Shown: positions 51,277-59,426, counted from the first letter of the stretch. The stretch: 64,000 nt of DNA from Candidatus Wallbacteria bacterium (GCA_016213845.1 JACQZN010000035.1:1-64000); one strand, 5' to 3'. Numbers and translations are program-made. Notes: a model not told the origin generated them from the sequence alone.

Positions 51277-52289
51277 CGCATCTTGGCCAGCGGTAGGCGG
51301 AAGGCGGGGCGGGAGCGCGCCGATTCCGCGAAGTAGCCGCGTGCCTCGGCCGGCTTGCCTTCGAGCCGGGCGGCCTCGCCCAGGTTGTAGAGTGCGTAGC
51401 GTCGCAGCTCGGCGAGGGCGGGGTCCGCGGCCGATTGTTTCCAGAGCTCGCGCGCGCGGGCGGCGTTGCCCGTCTGGTAGTGGCAGAGGGCCTCGCAATT
51501 GGCCGCCTCCCAGCGCAGGAGCAGGTCGGCGTCGCCGCCGGGCCGCAGGTCGGCGCGGGCGCGCTCGAGCAGGGCCAGCGCCTCGCGCGGCTTGCCTTCG
51601 AGGATCTGGCGCTCGGCGTCGGCCACCAGATCCTGGGCGGCGAAGTTCGTGTCCATGAAGCTTCCGGTGCCGACGTAGAAACCGTCGCCGCCCAGGTAGG
51701 CGCCCCAGACGAGGGGCGTGAAGCCGACGAATCCTTCTCGGGCGCTGACGGCGATCTCCAGGCGCTCTTCGACCGATTGAGGGCGGCCGGCCTGGCGGTC
51801 GAGCTCGGCGCGGACGGCGCCGGCGGCTTCGGGGGAGACCGTGCGCGCCTTGTCGAGCAGGGCTTTGCGGGGAGGAGTGGCCACCAAGGTCAGCGTGAGC
51901 TGGCCGTCGACGATCGAGACGGGGGCCTGAGCGACCAGCTTCCAGGTGCGGCGGACCGGCTTACCGCGAGCCAGGGTGACGGCGCCCTCGAGCTCGCCTT
52001 CGGAGAGCCGCACGGCGTTCGGGAGGCGCCAGAGGAACCGGGCGTCGGGCAGGTCGGCCAGGGTCGCTTCGAGCTCTGCCTCGACGGCGAAGGGCTCGCC
52101 CAGCACCGGGGGGGCCGCGGCGGTGAGTCGCAGCCGGGCCCAGATCGGAAGGCCAACGGGTCTGCCCGACTCGGGCTCGGGGTGCTCGGCCAGGAGCTGC
52201 TCGAGCGCGTCCGAGGACTCGTCGGCTGCCAGCGGCGCAGCCGCGAGCAGGGCGGCCAGCAACCAGAAGGGGAGTTTCGGCACGCGCAT
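51273..52289 (-). CDS. Exported TPR-like protein of unknown function
   Basis: A 338-residue protein with a signal peptide (MRVPKLPFWLLAALLAAAPLAA). The first half is beta-rich (RLRLTAAAPPVLGEPFAVEAELEATL), perhaps an Ig-like or CARDB-like domain; the second has TPR-like helices (EALALLERARADL, CHYQTGNAARARELWKQSAADP, LYNLGEAARLEGKPAEARGYF). It probably works in the periplasm as a binding scaffold. ATG 52289 is fixed by the signal peptide. The stop codon overlaps the stop of the convergent transporter fusion through a shared CTAG. Confidence 0.6.
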   Translation of the reverse strand: MRVPKLPFWLLAALLAAAPLAADESSDALEQLLAEHPEPESGRPVGLPIWARLRLTAAAPPVLGEPFAVEAELEATLADLPDARFLWRLPNAVRLSEGELEGAVTLARGKPVRRTWKLVAQAPVSIVDGQLTLTLVATPPRKALLDKARTVSPEAAGAVRAELDRQAGRPQSVEERLEIAVSAREGFVGFTPLVWGAYLGGDGFYVGTGSFMDTNFAAQDLVADAERQILEGKPREALALLERARADLRPGGDADLLLRWEAANCEALCHYQTGNAARARELWKQSAADPALAELRRYALYNLGEAARLEGKPAEARGYFAESARSRPAFRLPLAKMR

Positions 52290-52421
52290 CAGCTTAACAA
52301 AAGTATCGGCTTCCTCTCTCTCAGCAATCGCGTGTCGGATGTCGATGAGTGGGGTGTACGACCCTCCGCTGCGAGGCCCGACTTGGCCATTGCCGGTGGG
52401 TTGTCCCACAGGAGGTCCCTC

Positions 52422-52604
52422 GTGTCCAAGTCCGAGCGCAACCAGAACTTCCGTCTCTTCCAGGCTGGCACCCACAGCCACGAATGGGGCAAACCGACTG
52501 CGGGCGTCGTCGCCCACGGCCCGGCGAAGAAGGGGAACCGTGCTCAAACGCGCCGCCCGGGACTGCCTTCCGACATCCTGACCCGAACCAGCCTGCTGTT
52601 CTGA
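52422..52604 (+). CDS. Small protein with strong ribosome binding site (unknown)
   Basis: Sixty residues, start GTG at 52422 with AGGAGG exactly 6 bases upstream. The sequence begins VSKSERNQNFRLFQAGTHSHEWG and is hydrophilic, Arg/Lys/Gly-rich, with no membrane helix or signal. I do not recognise it. The near-perfect Shine-Dalgarno is the main evidence; codon use in this frame is GC-rich in third positions as for neighbours. Confidence 0.45.
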   Translation: MSKSERNQNFRLFQAGTHSHEWGKPTAGVVAHGPAKKGNRAQTRRPGLPSDILTRTSLLF

Positions 52605-52633
52605 TTCCCGCCACTGCCGAGGAGGAAGCCCCC

Positions 52634-52801
52634 TTGAAGACCCGCCAGCACTCGCTCATGCGCCAGCTCCAGCTCTTCGACGATAGCTACGAAGTCTACA
52701 TGGTGCTTCCGTGCGATCAGGACGCCGCCGGCGATTCCCGGATCGAGGTCCTGCGCATCACGGGCCAGGAAGACGTCACGACGACTGTCGCCGTCAACTG
52801 A
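52634..52801 (+). CDS. Small acidic protein with strong ribosome binding site (unknown)
   Basis: Fifty-five residues from a TTG at 52634 (GGAGG 8 bases upstream; an ATG at 52658 is possible). It contains LQLFDDSYEVYMVLPCDQD and ends EDVTTTVAVN, alternating strands suggestive of a small beta protein. Placed 29 bases after the 60-residue gene and directly before a terminator, it looks like the second gene of a two-gene transcript. Function unknown. Confidence 0.5.
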   Translation: MKTRQHSLMRQLQLFDDSYEVYMVLPCDQDAAGDSRIEVLRITGQEDVTTTVAVN

Positions 52802-52822
52802 GGCCGGGCACGCGCCACGACA

Positions 52823-52848
52823 GGGAGGCCCCACGGGCCTCCCTTCTT
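52823..52848 (+). terminator. Intrinsic terminator after the two small genes
   Basis: GGGAGGCCC, a 3-base loop, and GGGCCTCCC form a perfect 9-base stem, followed by TTCTT. It lies 21 bases after the stop at 52801. Confidence 0.75.
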
Positions 52849-52858
52849 GCGTCTGGGG

Positions 52859-52921
52859 GAGTAGGGAGTAGCGAGTAGTGAGTAGCGAGTAGTGAGTAGC
52901 GAGTAGTGAGTAGTGAGTAGG
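52859..52921. repeat. Heptanucleotide tandem array, GAGTAGN type (nine units)
   Basis: Nine contiguous units alternating GAGTAGC and GAGTAGT, flanked by GAGTAGG. It begins 11 bases after the terminator at 52823-52848. Confidence 0.95.
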
Positions 52922-53151
52922 GGATGGGGGAGACACGTCGTGGCTACGGGTGATGAGACGTTACAGATTTTCTTACACCTGGGGCGGGCAGTGTTCGGGC
53001 GGGGGGCACGGGAGAGGGGGAAGATGGGAAACTTGCCTCACCGCTAGAACAGAACCTGTAACTGGAGGTGCCGTTCTGGTCGACTCGGGGAGGGGTGGGC
53101 AGGTGGCCTGGCGGTTGCATCCACATCGGCTGTCACGGAGGGATGCAACGG

Positions 53152-53343
53152 ATGATTCGCAACATCGAGCATTTCGTGTTCTTGCCCCTGGTGCTGGCGT
53201 ACCGGCTGTTCGGCATGGTCGTTCGCCCCCTGATTGGGTTCGGGATGCACCACATTGGCTTGCTGCTGCTGGCCGCAGCCGTCTACGGCATCTGCCAGCC
53301 CTACTGGCGAGGCATCCTCGGCTTCCTCCACCTGACTCAGTGA
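53152..53343 (+). CDS. Small membrane protein of unknown function
   Basis: Sixty-three residues with two hydrophobic segments (FVFLPLVLAYRLFGMVV and IGLLLLAAAVYGICQPYW) joined by RPLIGFGMHH. ATG 53152 has GGAGGG 9 bases upstream; ATG 53143 lies too close to that site. No family recognised. It stands alone after a repeat-rich gap. Confidence 0.5.
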   Translation: MIRNIEHFVFLPLVLAYRLFGMVVRPLIGFGMHHIGLLLLAAAVYGICQPYWRGILGFLHLTQ

Positions 53344-53455
53344 GGGCGCGCTCGGTCCCGCCCCCGCCCCCGCCCTTGCCCCAGCCCATGCTCCGCTCTT
53401 GCCCCCGCCCCAGTTCCGGCCCCTGCCCTACCCCCTGGCCCTCGAAATCCGGACC

Positions 53456-53501
53456 AGGTAGACGCCACGGGATTTCCGAGGTAGACGCCACGGGATTTCC
53501 G
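53456..53501. repeat. 23-base perfect tandem repeat next to a C-rich tract
   Basis: Two identical 23-base units (53456-53478, 53479-53501), beginning AGGTAGACGCC and containing CGGGATTTCC. The preceding 53344-53450 is a run of CCCGCC-like units, so the minus strand is G-rich and could form quadruplexes. No gene in 53344-53572. Confidence 0.85.
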
Positions 53502-53572
53502 GCGGCGTCGGGGGCGGCCGCGGTAGGATGGGGGGGCACTGACCGTTACGTCGACCGGGAGGCATCGAGTTC

Positions 53573-53812
53573 GTGGACCGACTGATCTGTCCTTTCATCA
53601 CCCCGTTCGTGCTCGAGATGGAGCCGGGGGAGTACGCGTGGTGCCGTTGCGGCAGCTCGGCGAGGCAGCCGTTTTGCGACGGTTCCCACAAGGGGACGCC
53701 GTTAGGGCCGCTCACCGTCAAGATCCAGGAGAAGGGCGTCGTGAAGTGGTGCGGTTGCAGACAGACGCGCAACCCGCCCTACTGCGACAAGACTCACCTA
53801 TCCATCAAGTAA
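53573..53812 (+). CDS. CDGSH-type iron-sulfur protein
   Basis: A 79-residue protein with two CDGSH-like motifs: CRCGSSARQPFCDGSHKG and CGCRQTRNPPYCDKTH. Each would hold a 2Fe-2S cluster with three Cys and one His, as in small bacterial mitoNEET-like proteins thought to act in redox or cluster transfer. GTG 53573 has GGGAGG about 10 bases upstream. The next gene begins 16 bases later. Confidence 0.88.
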   Translation: MDRLICPFITPFVLEMEPGEYAWCRCGSSARQPFCDGSHKGTPLGPLTVKIQEKGVVKWCGCRQTRNPPYCDKTHLSIK

Positions 53813-53828
53813 GGGGCACCCGAGCACC

Positions 53829-54155
53829 GTGGAGGTCGAGACAACTCCGCTCTGCGCCCGGTGCGGCGAGCACGCAGAGCCGTGGCCGTTCGCCTGCCCG
53901 GAGTGCGGGCGAGTCCACCACGCGCGCTGCTGGCGTCTGTCGGGAGGCTGCGCCGCCTGTGACTGCCGCACCCACACACCGCGCCCCGAACCGGGCGTAC
54001 CACTTTCGCCCGCGCGGTTCCAGCGGCTGACGCGCGCCTATCTGCGCCTCGTCGCCTTCGTCCAGCAGCGGCTCAGGCTTCCTCTGTCGCCCAGGGGGCT
54101 GGGGCTGACGCTGCTGGCGGTGCTGGCTGTCGCCCTTGCGCTGGTCTTGCGTTAG
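53829..54155 (+). CDS. Zinc-ribbon protein with C-terminal membrane anchor
   Basis: A 108-residue protein. The N-terminal 45 residues carry CARCGEHAEPWPFACPECGRVHHARCWRLSGGCAACDC, a RING/FYVE-like arrangement of Cys and His that would bind two zinc ions. A basic linker leads to one C-terminal membrane helix (GLTLLAVLAVALALVL), so the zinc domain faces the cytoplasm. GTG start at 53829, 16 bases after the CDGSH gene, suggesting one transcript. Function unknown. Confidence 0.6.
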   Translation: MEVETTPLCARCGEHAEPWPFACPECGRVHHARCWRLSGGCAACDCRTHTPRPEPGVPLSPARFQRLTRAYLRLVAFVQQRLRLPLSPRGLGLTLLAVLAVALALVLR

Positions 54156-54215
54156 CTCGCGCGTCTCTTGGCGGGGGGAAGACGACGAAAGGTTGGAAGC
54201 CGCTTCACCAGGTTC

Positions 54216-54324
54216 CCGTTCGTCGTGAGCCCTTCGGCAAGCTCAGGACATGCGTGTCGAAGGACGGGCGGGGCAGTATCCGCGCCTGGAGCTGCTTGTG
54301 GTTCGATAGGCTCACCACGAGCGG
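54216..54324. repeat. Composite inverted repeat of a widespread intergenic type
   Basis: The left part (54216-54267) contains GTGAGCCCTTCGGCAAGCTC and the right part (54296-54324) contains GGTTCGATAGGCTCACCACG. The outer 15-base ends (near 54218 and 54309) are imperfect inverted copies (13 of 15 match). This wording is familiar as a dispersed palindromic element in many high-GC bacterial genomes. Confidence 0.7.
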
Positions 54325-54406
54325 AGCTGCTTCCCAGTTTCCGGCGTCGGTCCCGCGAGGGTCGCCGGGCTTCACGCGGGACAGGGGCGATTGATACTGT
54401 GCCAGG

Positions 54407-54919
54407 GTGATAGCTTTCGCTCGGTTCGTCCACCTGACGTCGATTGCCTTCTGGGCGGGGGCGACGACGTTTCTTTTCGTGCTGGCGCCCGGGGTTTTCG
54501 CCGCGCTGGGCAAGCCGGTCGCGGGCGATGCGATGAACGCGATCTTTCCGCGGTTCTACGCGCTCTCGTTGCTCTGCGCGGCGCTGGCGGCGTGTACTTT
54601 GCCCTTGCTTCCGGAGCGCTCGACAGCGCGAGGCGCCCTCCTGACGGCGGCGATTGCGCTCCTCGTACTCGCCGGACCGGTCCTTGGCGCGCGGGCTGCG
54701 GCGGTGCGTGAGAAGCGGGCCCAGGCCGAGGCCGCGGTCGCGGCCGGCGCGGCTTCAGGGGAACTGGAGGCGCTGAAGAAGGAGTTCGGCATGCTGCACG
54801 GAGTCGTGACGCTGCTGGACCTGACGATGCTGGGTGCCTGCGTCGCGTTGCTCTGGCTGGGGATCTCGGCGCTGGCGCCTCCGGGGCCGACGGGGGGCGG
54901 AGCTGGAGGCGCCACATGA
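54407..54919 (+). CDS. DUF4149 / TMEM205-like membrane protein
   Basis: A 170-residue protein with four membrane helices. FARFVHLTSIAFWAGATTFLFVLAP at the start and NAIFPRFYALSLLCAALAA are typical of DUF4149. A charged loop (REKRAQAEAAVAAG) separates the last helices. Function of the family is unknown. GTG start at 54407. The stop overlaps the next ATG (ATGA), so it is coupled to the aminotransferase gene. Confidence 0.8.
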   Translation: MIAFARFVHLTSIAFWAGATTFLFVLAPGVFAALGKPVAGDAMNAIFPRFYALSLLCAALAACTLPLLPERSTARGALLTAAIALLVLAGPVLGARAAAVREKRAQAEAAVAAGAASGELEALKKEFGMLHGVVTLLDLTMLGACVALLWLGISALAPPGPTGGGAGGAT

Positions 54920-56073
54920 GTGGCGTCGCGGCGGCCGACTTCGTTGCCGCTCGAGCGCTCTTCCCCGCGACTCGCCGGCTGGCCTACTTGATGAACGCCG
55001 CCGTTTCGCCGATCCCCACGCCCGTTCTGGAGGCCATCGGCCGCCATCTGGAGGAGGTTTCGCTCGAGGGGTGTCCGGACTGGAACCGTTGGCTGGCCGT
55101 CATTCAGCGCTGCAAGAATCGGCTTGCCCGGCTCCTGGGCGTGGACGCGGCGGACCTGGCCTTCACGAAGAACACGAGCCAGGGGCTGCAACTGGCTGCG
55201 GCTTCGATTCCCTGGCGTCCGGGGGACAACATCGTTTCCAACGACATGGAGTTTCCGGCCAACGTCTTCCCCTGGAAGATGCTGGAACCGACGCGAGGTG
55301 TCCAAGTCCGGACGGTCGCTTCCGCGGGTGGGCGGGTGACGGCCGATGCGCTGGTCGAGGCGATGGACGGCAGGACCCGGGCGGTGGCGGTGAGCTGGGT
55401 CCAGTTCTCGAACGGTTTTCGGTGCGATCTCGAGCGGCTTTCGGAGGCATGCGAGCGGCGCGGCTGCTGGTTGGTTGTCGACGGCGTGCAGGGCGTGGGC
55501 GCGCTCGAGCTGGATGTGAGGCGGCTGGGCGGCCGGACGATGGTGGCGGGCGGCTGTCACAAGTGGCTGCTCTGTCCGCCCGGGCTCGGCTACTTCCATT
55601 GTCCGAGGTCGCACTACGGGGAGCTATCGCCCGCGGGCTGGGGCTGGCTCTCGATGCGGGATCCTTTCCGGATGGGGCATGAGCCCAGGCTTCGCGACGA
55701 CGGCGGCCGGTTCGAGGAGGGGAACGCGAACGTGGCGGCGATCCACGGTCTGGACGCCGCGCTAGAGCTCCTGGAGCGGCTCGGCATGAGTCGCGTCGAG
55801 GCCCGGGTCCTGGAGCTGGCTGGCAGGGCGATGGAGGAAGCCCGGAAGCTGGGCTGCGAGGTGCTCACACCGTGCGGGCCGGCCGAGCGCTCGGGCATCG
55901 TGCTGGTGCGGCATCCGGCGATTGGGGCGGGGGAGCTGGTCTCGGGGCTCGCCCGGCGCGGCGTGATGGTCGTGGAGCGCGATGGTGCGGTCCGCGTGTC
56001 ACCGCACTTCTACAACGACGAGAGCGACATCGAGCGGTTTGCCGCGGGTTTGAGGGAGATGGGAGCGCGGTGA
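54916..56073 (+). CDS. Class V aminotransferase (cysteine desulfurase-like)
   Basis: A 385-residue PLP enzyme of the NifS/kynureninase-type fold. LAFTKNTSQGLQLAA, VSWVQFSNGFRCDLERLSEACE, VVDGVQGVGALELDV and the PLP lysine in VAGGCHKWLLCPPGLGYFH are clear. Members include cysteine desulfurases and isopenicillin N epimerase-like enzymes; no active-site Cys loop is evident to me, so the reaction is open. ATG 54916 overlaps the DUF4149 gene. Confidence 0.82.
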   Translation: MSGVAAADFVAARALFPATRRLAYLMNAAVSPIPTPVLEAIGRHLEEVSLEGCPDWNRWLAVIQRCKNRLARLLGVDAADLAFTKNTSQGLQLAAASIPWRPGDNIVSNDMEFPANVFPWKMLEPTRGVQVRTVASAGGRVTADALVEAMDGRTRAVAVSWVQFSNGFRCDLERLSEACERRGCWLVVDGVQGVGALELDVRRLGGRTMVAGGCHKWLLCPPGLGYFHCPRSHYGELSPAGWGWLSMRDPFRMGHEPRLRDDGGRFEEGNANVAAIHGLDAALELLERLGMSRVEARVLELAGRAMEEARKLGCEVLTPCGPAERSGIVLVRHPAIGAGELVSGLARRGVMVVERDGAVRVSPHFYNDESDIERFAAGLREMGAR

Positions 56074-56093
56074 GTAGGTGCGAGGGGGGTGCT

Positions 56094-57176
56094 TCAAGCG
56101 ATGGGGGGAGCGGGCGGCCAGCGGGGGGAAGGGGAGGGTTGGGTGGCAGCAGCGCGGGAGGCGTCCTTGGCCAGGCCTACTCGGGCGATGGCGGCGTCTG
56201 TGACGGCCAGGATCAGGTCGTCGTAGTCGAGGCCGGCTGAGCGGGCCGCCTTGGGGAAGCACGAGTTGGCGGCGGGATCGGGGATGATGCCGGGGAGGGG
56301 GTTGAGCTCGATCACGTGGGGGTTGCCCTTGGCGTCGAGGCGGACGTCGATGCGGCACCAGTCGCGGCAGCGCAAGACGCGATAGGCGCGCAGGCAGGTC
56401 TCGCGGACTCGCTCCTCGAGCTCCGAGGAGAGGTTGGCCGGGCACTCGAAGATCTCGAGAGGCTTGTCGGTGGTGTCCCAGACCCACTTGGCCTCGTAGG
56501 AGTAGATCGGGTTGACGCCCGGCGGGAGGGTGTCGAAGCGGACTTCGACAATGGGCAGGATGCGGACTTCGTCGCCGTTGCCGAGCAGAGCGACGGTGAA
56601 CTCGCGACCGGGGAGGAACTGCTCGACCAGGGCTGGCTCGCTGTACTTGTCGACGATCCGGCGGACGGCGCTGGCGAGCTCGGAGCGGGTGCGAACCAGG
56701 CTGTCATTGAAGATGCCCTTGCTGGAGCCCTCGTAGAGGGGTTTGACCAGGCAGGGGAGCTTGACCCGGACGGGCTGGTCGGCGGTTTCGACGACCTGGA
56801 AGGCCGGATTCGGGACCTTGTGGTAGGAGAGGATCTCCTTGGCTCGAGACTTCTCCAGGCAGACGGAGAGCGTGAGGGGGTCGGAGCCGGTATAGGGAAT
56901 CTCGAGGAGCTCGAGCATGGCCGGCACCTGGGCCTCGCGGCTGGAGCCGTTCAGGCCCTCGCTGATGTTGAAGACGAGCTCGGGTCGGTTCCGGCGGAGC
57001 TTCTCGAAGCAGTCCTCGTCGGCCTCGACGAGGGAGACGTCATGGCGGCGGGCCAGTGCCCGGGCGATGGCCTGGATGGTCTCCTCGGAGTCCCACTCGG
57101 CGTAACGGTCATCGGCGCCGTCGCCGGTGGAGGAGTTGGAGGATTTTCGCTGATTGTAGACGAGGGCAATTCGCAT
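56094..57176 (-). CDS. D-alanine--D-alanine ligase-like ATP-grasp protein
   Basis: A 360-residue ATP-grasp enzyme. RIALVYNQRKSS at the start, DEDCFEKLRRNRPELVFNISEGLNG, KVPNPAFQV, LVKPLYEGSSKGI and the metal-binding RIDVRLDAKGNPHVIELNPLPGIIP follow the Ddl pattern, but details differ from true Ddl and match the Ddl-like group whose substrates are unknown. Ligation of a carboxylate to an amine is expected. The C-terminal 30 residues are Pro/Ala-rich. ATG 57176 is chosen since the family N-terminus begins there. It faces the convergent aminotransferase gene, 20 bases apart. Confidence 0.78.
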   Translation of the reverse strand: MRIALVYNQRKSSNSSTGDGADDRYAEWDSEETIQAIARALARRHDVSLVEADEDCFEKLRRNRPELVFNISEGLNGSSREAQVPAMLELLEIPYTGSDPLTLSVCLEKSRAKEILSYHKVPNPAFQVVETADQPVRVKLPCLVKPLYEGSSKGIFNDSLVRTRSELASAVRRIVDKYSEPALVEQFLPGREFTVALLGNGDEVRILPIVEVRFDTLPPGVNPIYSYEAKWVWDTTDKPLEIFECPANLSSELEERVRETCLRAYRVLRCRDWCRIDVRLDAKGNPHVIELNPLPGIIPDPAANSCFPKAARSAGLDYDDLILAVTDAAIARVGLAKDASRAAATQPSPSPRWPPAPPIA

Positions 57177-57546
57177 GATCTGGGTCGGGTGACGGGAGCG
57201 GTACTGGGGGGGGGCAGGACTGCGGTTGGAGCAGTCGCCGAAAGGCGAGCGAGTATAGGCGTCCGTCCCGGCAAAGTCAACGCGGAGGGGATTTGTCATG
57301 GTTCAGCGGGGGTGGCTATTTTTATCTCGATCGAGCTAAAAAAATCCCACTGCACACTTTGGCGGGATTGGGGGGCGGAGCATGGGCATGGATTGGGGCA
57401 CTTGGCGGGAGCGCGGCGAGGGAGGGGCGCCGAGGGAGGGGAGGACAAAATGTACCCACTTTGGTCGCGTCGATTCCGGGCGATGCGGTTACCCGAAGTG
57501 CCGATTCTTCAGTCTGCGCCAGCTCTTTTGCTCATGCCGACGAAAC

Positions 57547-57563
57547 TTGGCATGCAGGTTGCA
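57547..57563 (+). promoter_or_regulatory. Sigma-54-type promoter candidate
   Basis: TTGGCATG, four bases, then TTGCA: the -24 GG and -12 GC dinucleotides have the exact spacing of the RpoN consensus. Expected start near 57575. No plus-strand gene follows, only the structured segment 57597-57653. Confidence 0.45.
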
Positions 57564-57574
57564 TCGTCTGTGGG

Positions 57575-57751
57575 CACTTAGGCGAACTCCAGTTGTGGAG
57601 AGCCTGGCTGCGAAGATAGTCAACCCCCCTACTATCGAGCGGACTGGCTCTCCCTTAAAAAACCCCGAGATCAACAACGGGCTTCTCGAAACGGTCCTGT
57701 GCTCCGCCCCCCCTTGCACTGGATCACATGCGTGAGGCCCTCCTTTTTTTT
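57575..57751 (+). ncRNA. Candidate sigma-54-dependent small RNA (unassigned)
   Basis: In the 616-base gap 57177-57792 no protein gene is convincing. The plus strand has a long imperfect hairpin: GGAGAGCC (57597-57604) with GGCTCTCC (57646-57653), and inside it GATAGT (57615-57620) with ACTATC (57631-57636), loop CAACCCCCCT. A run of eight T follows at 57744-57751 after a weak stem, a possible end. With the promoter candidate upstream it could be a small RNA of about 175 bases, or the hairpin may just be an extragenic palindrome. Confidence 0.3.
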
Positions 57752-57792
57752 CCCGGGGATTTCGAGTGCGCTGCGCTGGGCCATGCCCCGGC

Positions 57793-59361
57793 TCAGTCTC
57801 GCCTGAAGACGCTCTGGCCCGAGATCCAGGTTTCGCAGACCGTGAACCGGACGGGAGCGGCCAGCGGGTCGCCTTCGAGTGCCACGAGGTCGGCGCGAAA
57901 GCCCGGGCGGATGCGCCCCGAGGGTTCGCCTGGGCTGCAGGCGGCCTGGGCCGACGCGGTGTAGCACTCGAAGGCCTGGGCGGCCGTGACGGCCTGTGCC
58001 GGGTACCAGCCGCCCGGGGGGCGCTCATTTCGGTCCTGGCGGGCGACGGCCGCAACCAGCCCGGTGCGCGGGTCGGGATCGCCGACCGGGACGTCGCTGC
58101 CGAAGGCGACGGGGGCTCCCGATTTCAGCAGCGATGAGAACGCGTAGGCGAACCGGGAGCGGTCGCCCCAGAGGCGGTCGGCGGTGCCGATGTCGTCGAG
58201 CAAGTGTGACGGCTGCATGGAGGCCGTGACGCCGAGCGAGGCCAGGCGGCCCAGGTCGGCTGGGCTCAGGAGCTGGGCGTGCTCGATGCGAAGTCCTGCG
58301 CGCCCGTGAGCGGGTCGAAGGGCGGCGAAGAGGTCGAGCGCCTGGCGGTTGGCGCGGTCGCCGATGGCGTGGAGGGCCAGGGTCAGCCCGAGTGCGAGGC
58401 CGTGGCGCGCGAGCCGGGAGAGCTCCCGGTCGTCGTGGAGGCGCATTCCGCAGTCGGGCTCGCAGCCCTCGAACGGCTGGCACATCCAGCAGGTGCGGCT
58501 GCCCAGGCTGCCGTCGAGGAACAGTTTCAGGAACTCGAGCGTGACGCGTTCCCCCATGCGGTGGCCTCGCGAGAGCTTGGCGTTCGTCGCGGATGCGAGC
58601 TCGCCGGCCAGGAGGGAGGCGCTCACGTTCAGCGCCGCATTGCGCCGGGCCAGCTCTTCTGCGCCGCTCAGACCGTCGAAGTCGCAGACAGCGGTCACTC
58701 CCATCGCGTACAGCCGGGCGATGACCCTTTCGAGCGCGCCTCCGAGCTGGGCCCTGGCCGGCGGCGGCACCAGGCGCCGCATGGCCCAGGCCCCGTCCTC
58801 GCGCAGGATGCCGGTCGGCTCGAGCCGTCCCCGTCGCTGCTGGCGCATCACGCCTCGCGAAGCCGCGCTTTCCTCCGAGGCAAGCAGGCCAGCCGCCTGC
58901 GCCTTCTTCAGCGCCAGCGAGTTCAGCCAGCAGCTGTGCAGGTCGTGGCTGTCCACGATCGCCGGGTTCGCCCCGACAGCCCCGTCGAGCTGGCGGCTGG
59001 TTGGCCACGACGGGTCCGGCCAGGCATTGCGGTTCCAGTTCCTGGCGCGAACCCATTCGCCGGCCTCGGCCTTCGCCGCCGCGCGCCTCAAACGACCCAG
59101 CGCATCGTCCAGGTCCCTGGCTCCCGAGAGGTCGACCGCTGTCGTGCTCCGGGCCCAGCTCGTCAGGTGCACGTGCGCGTCCGCGAAGGCCGGCGCCAGA
59201 GTCCGCCCGCGCAGTCTCACGACTCGCGTTCCCGCCCGCCGCGCGCACTCGCCCGGCCCCGAGAGCACTCGAGTTACCACCCCGCCCTCGATCTCCACGC
59301 CCCACCCCGTCGGCCGGTCGGGATCCAGAGTGAGCACGCGCGCGTCGGTCAGGAGGAGCAT
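57793..59361 (-). CDS. Amidohydrolase family 3 (YtcJ-like) metal hydrolase
   Basis: A 522-residue amidohydrolase. LAPAFADAHVHLTSWARS supplies the first metal ligands, ALHAIGDRANRQALDLF and LRIEHAQLLSPADLGRL the later His residues, and VAFGSDVPVGDPDPRTGL the catalytic Asp; SFGLGSRT-like text (LFLDGSLGSRTC) is the YtcJ signature. Substrates are N-substituted amines or amides, unknown in most members. ATG 59361 lies only 2 bases from a GAGTAGN repeat array that occupies the place of the ribosome binding site, so initiation must be unusual, or rely on little Shine-Dalgarno pairing. Confidence 0.82.
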   Translation of the reverse strand: MLLLTDARVLTLDPDRPTGWGVEIEGGVVTRVLSGPGECARRAGTRVVRLRGRTLAPAFADAHVHLTSWARSTTAVDLSGARDLDDALGRLRRAAAKAEAGEWVRARNWNRNAWPDPSWPTSRQLDGAVGANPAIVDSHDLHSCWLNSLALKKAQAAGLLASEESAASRGVMRQQRRGRLEPTGILREDGAWAMRRLVPPPARAQLGGALERVIARLYAMGVTAVCDFDGLSGAEELARRNAALNVSASLLAGELASATNAKLSRGHRMGERVTLEFLKLFLDGSLGSRTCWMCQPFEGCEPDCGMRLHDDRELSRLARHGLALGLTLALHAIGDRANRQALDLFAALRPAHGRAGLRIEHAQLLSPADLGRLASLGVTASMQPSHLLDDIGTADRLWGDRSRFAYAFSSLLKSGAPVAFGSDVPVGDPDPRTGLVAAVARQDRNERPPGGWYPAQAVTAAQAFECYTASAQAACSPGEPSGRIRPGFRADLVALEGDPLAAPVRFTVCETWISGQSVFRRD

Positions 59362-59363
59362 GG

Positions 59364-59426
59364 GAGTAGTGAGTAGTGAGTAGCGAGTAGTGAGTAGTGA
59401 GTAGTGAGTAGTGAGTAGCGAGTAGC
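59364..59426. repeat. Heptanucleotide tandem array, GAGTAGN type (nine units)
   Basis: Nine units (mostly GAGTAGT, some GAGTAGC), starting 2 bases from the amidohydrolase start codon. On the coding strand the mRNA leader would read CTACTCN repeats right up to the ATG. Confidence 0.95.
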
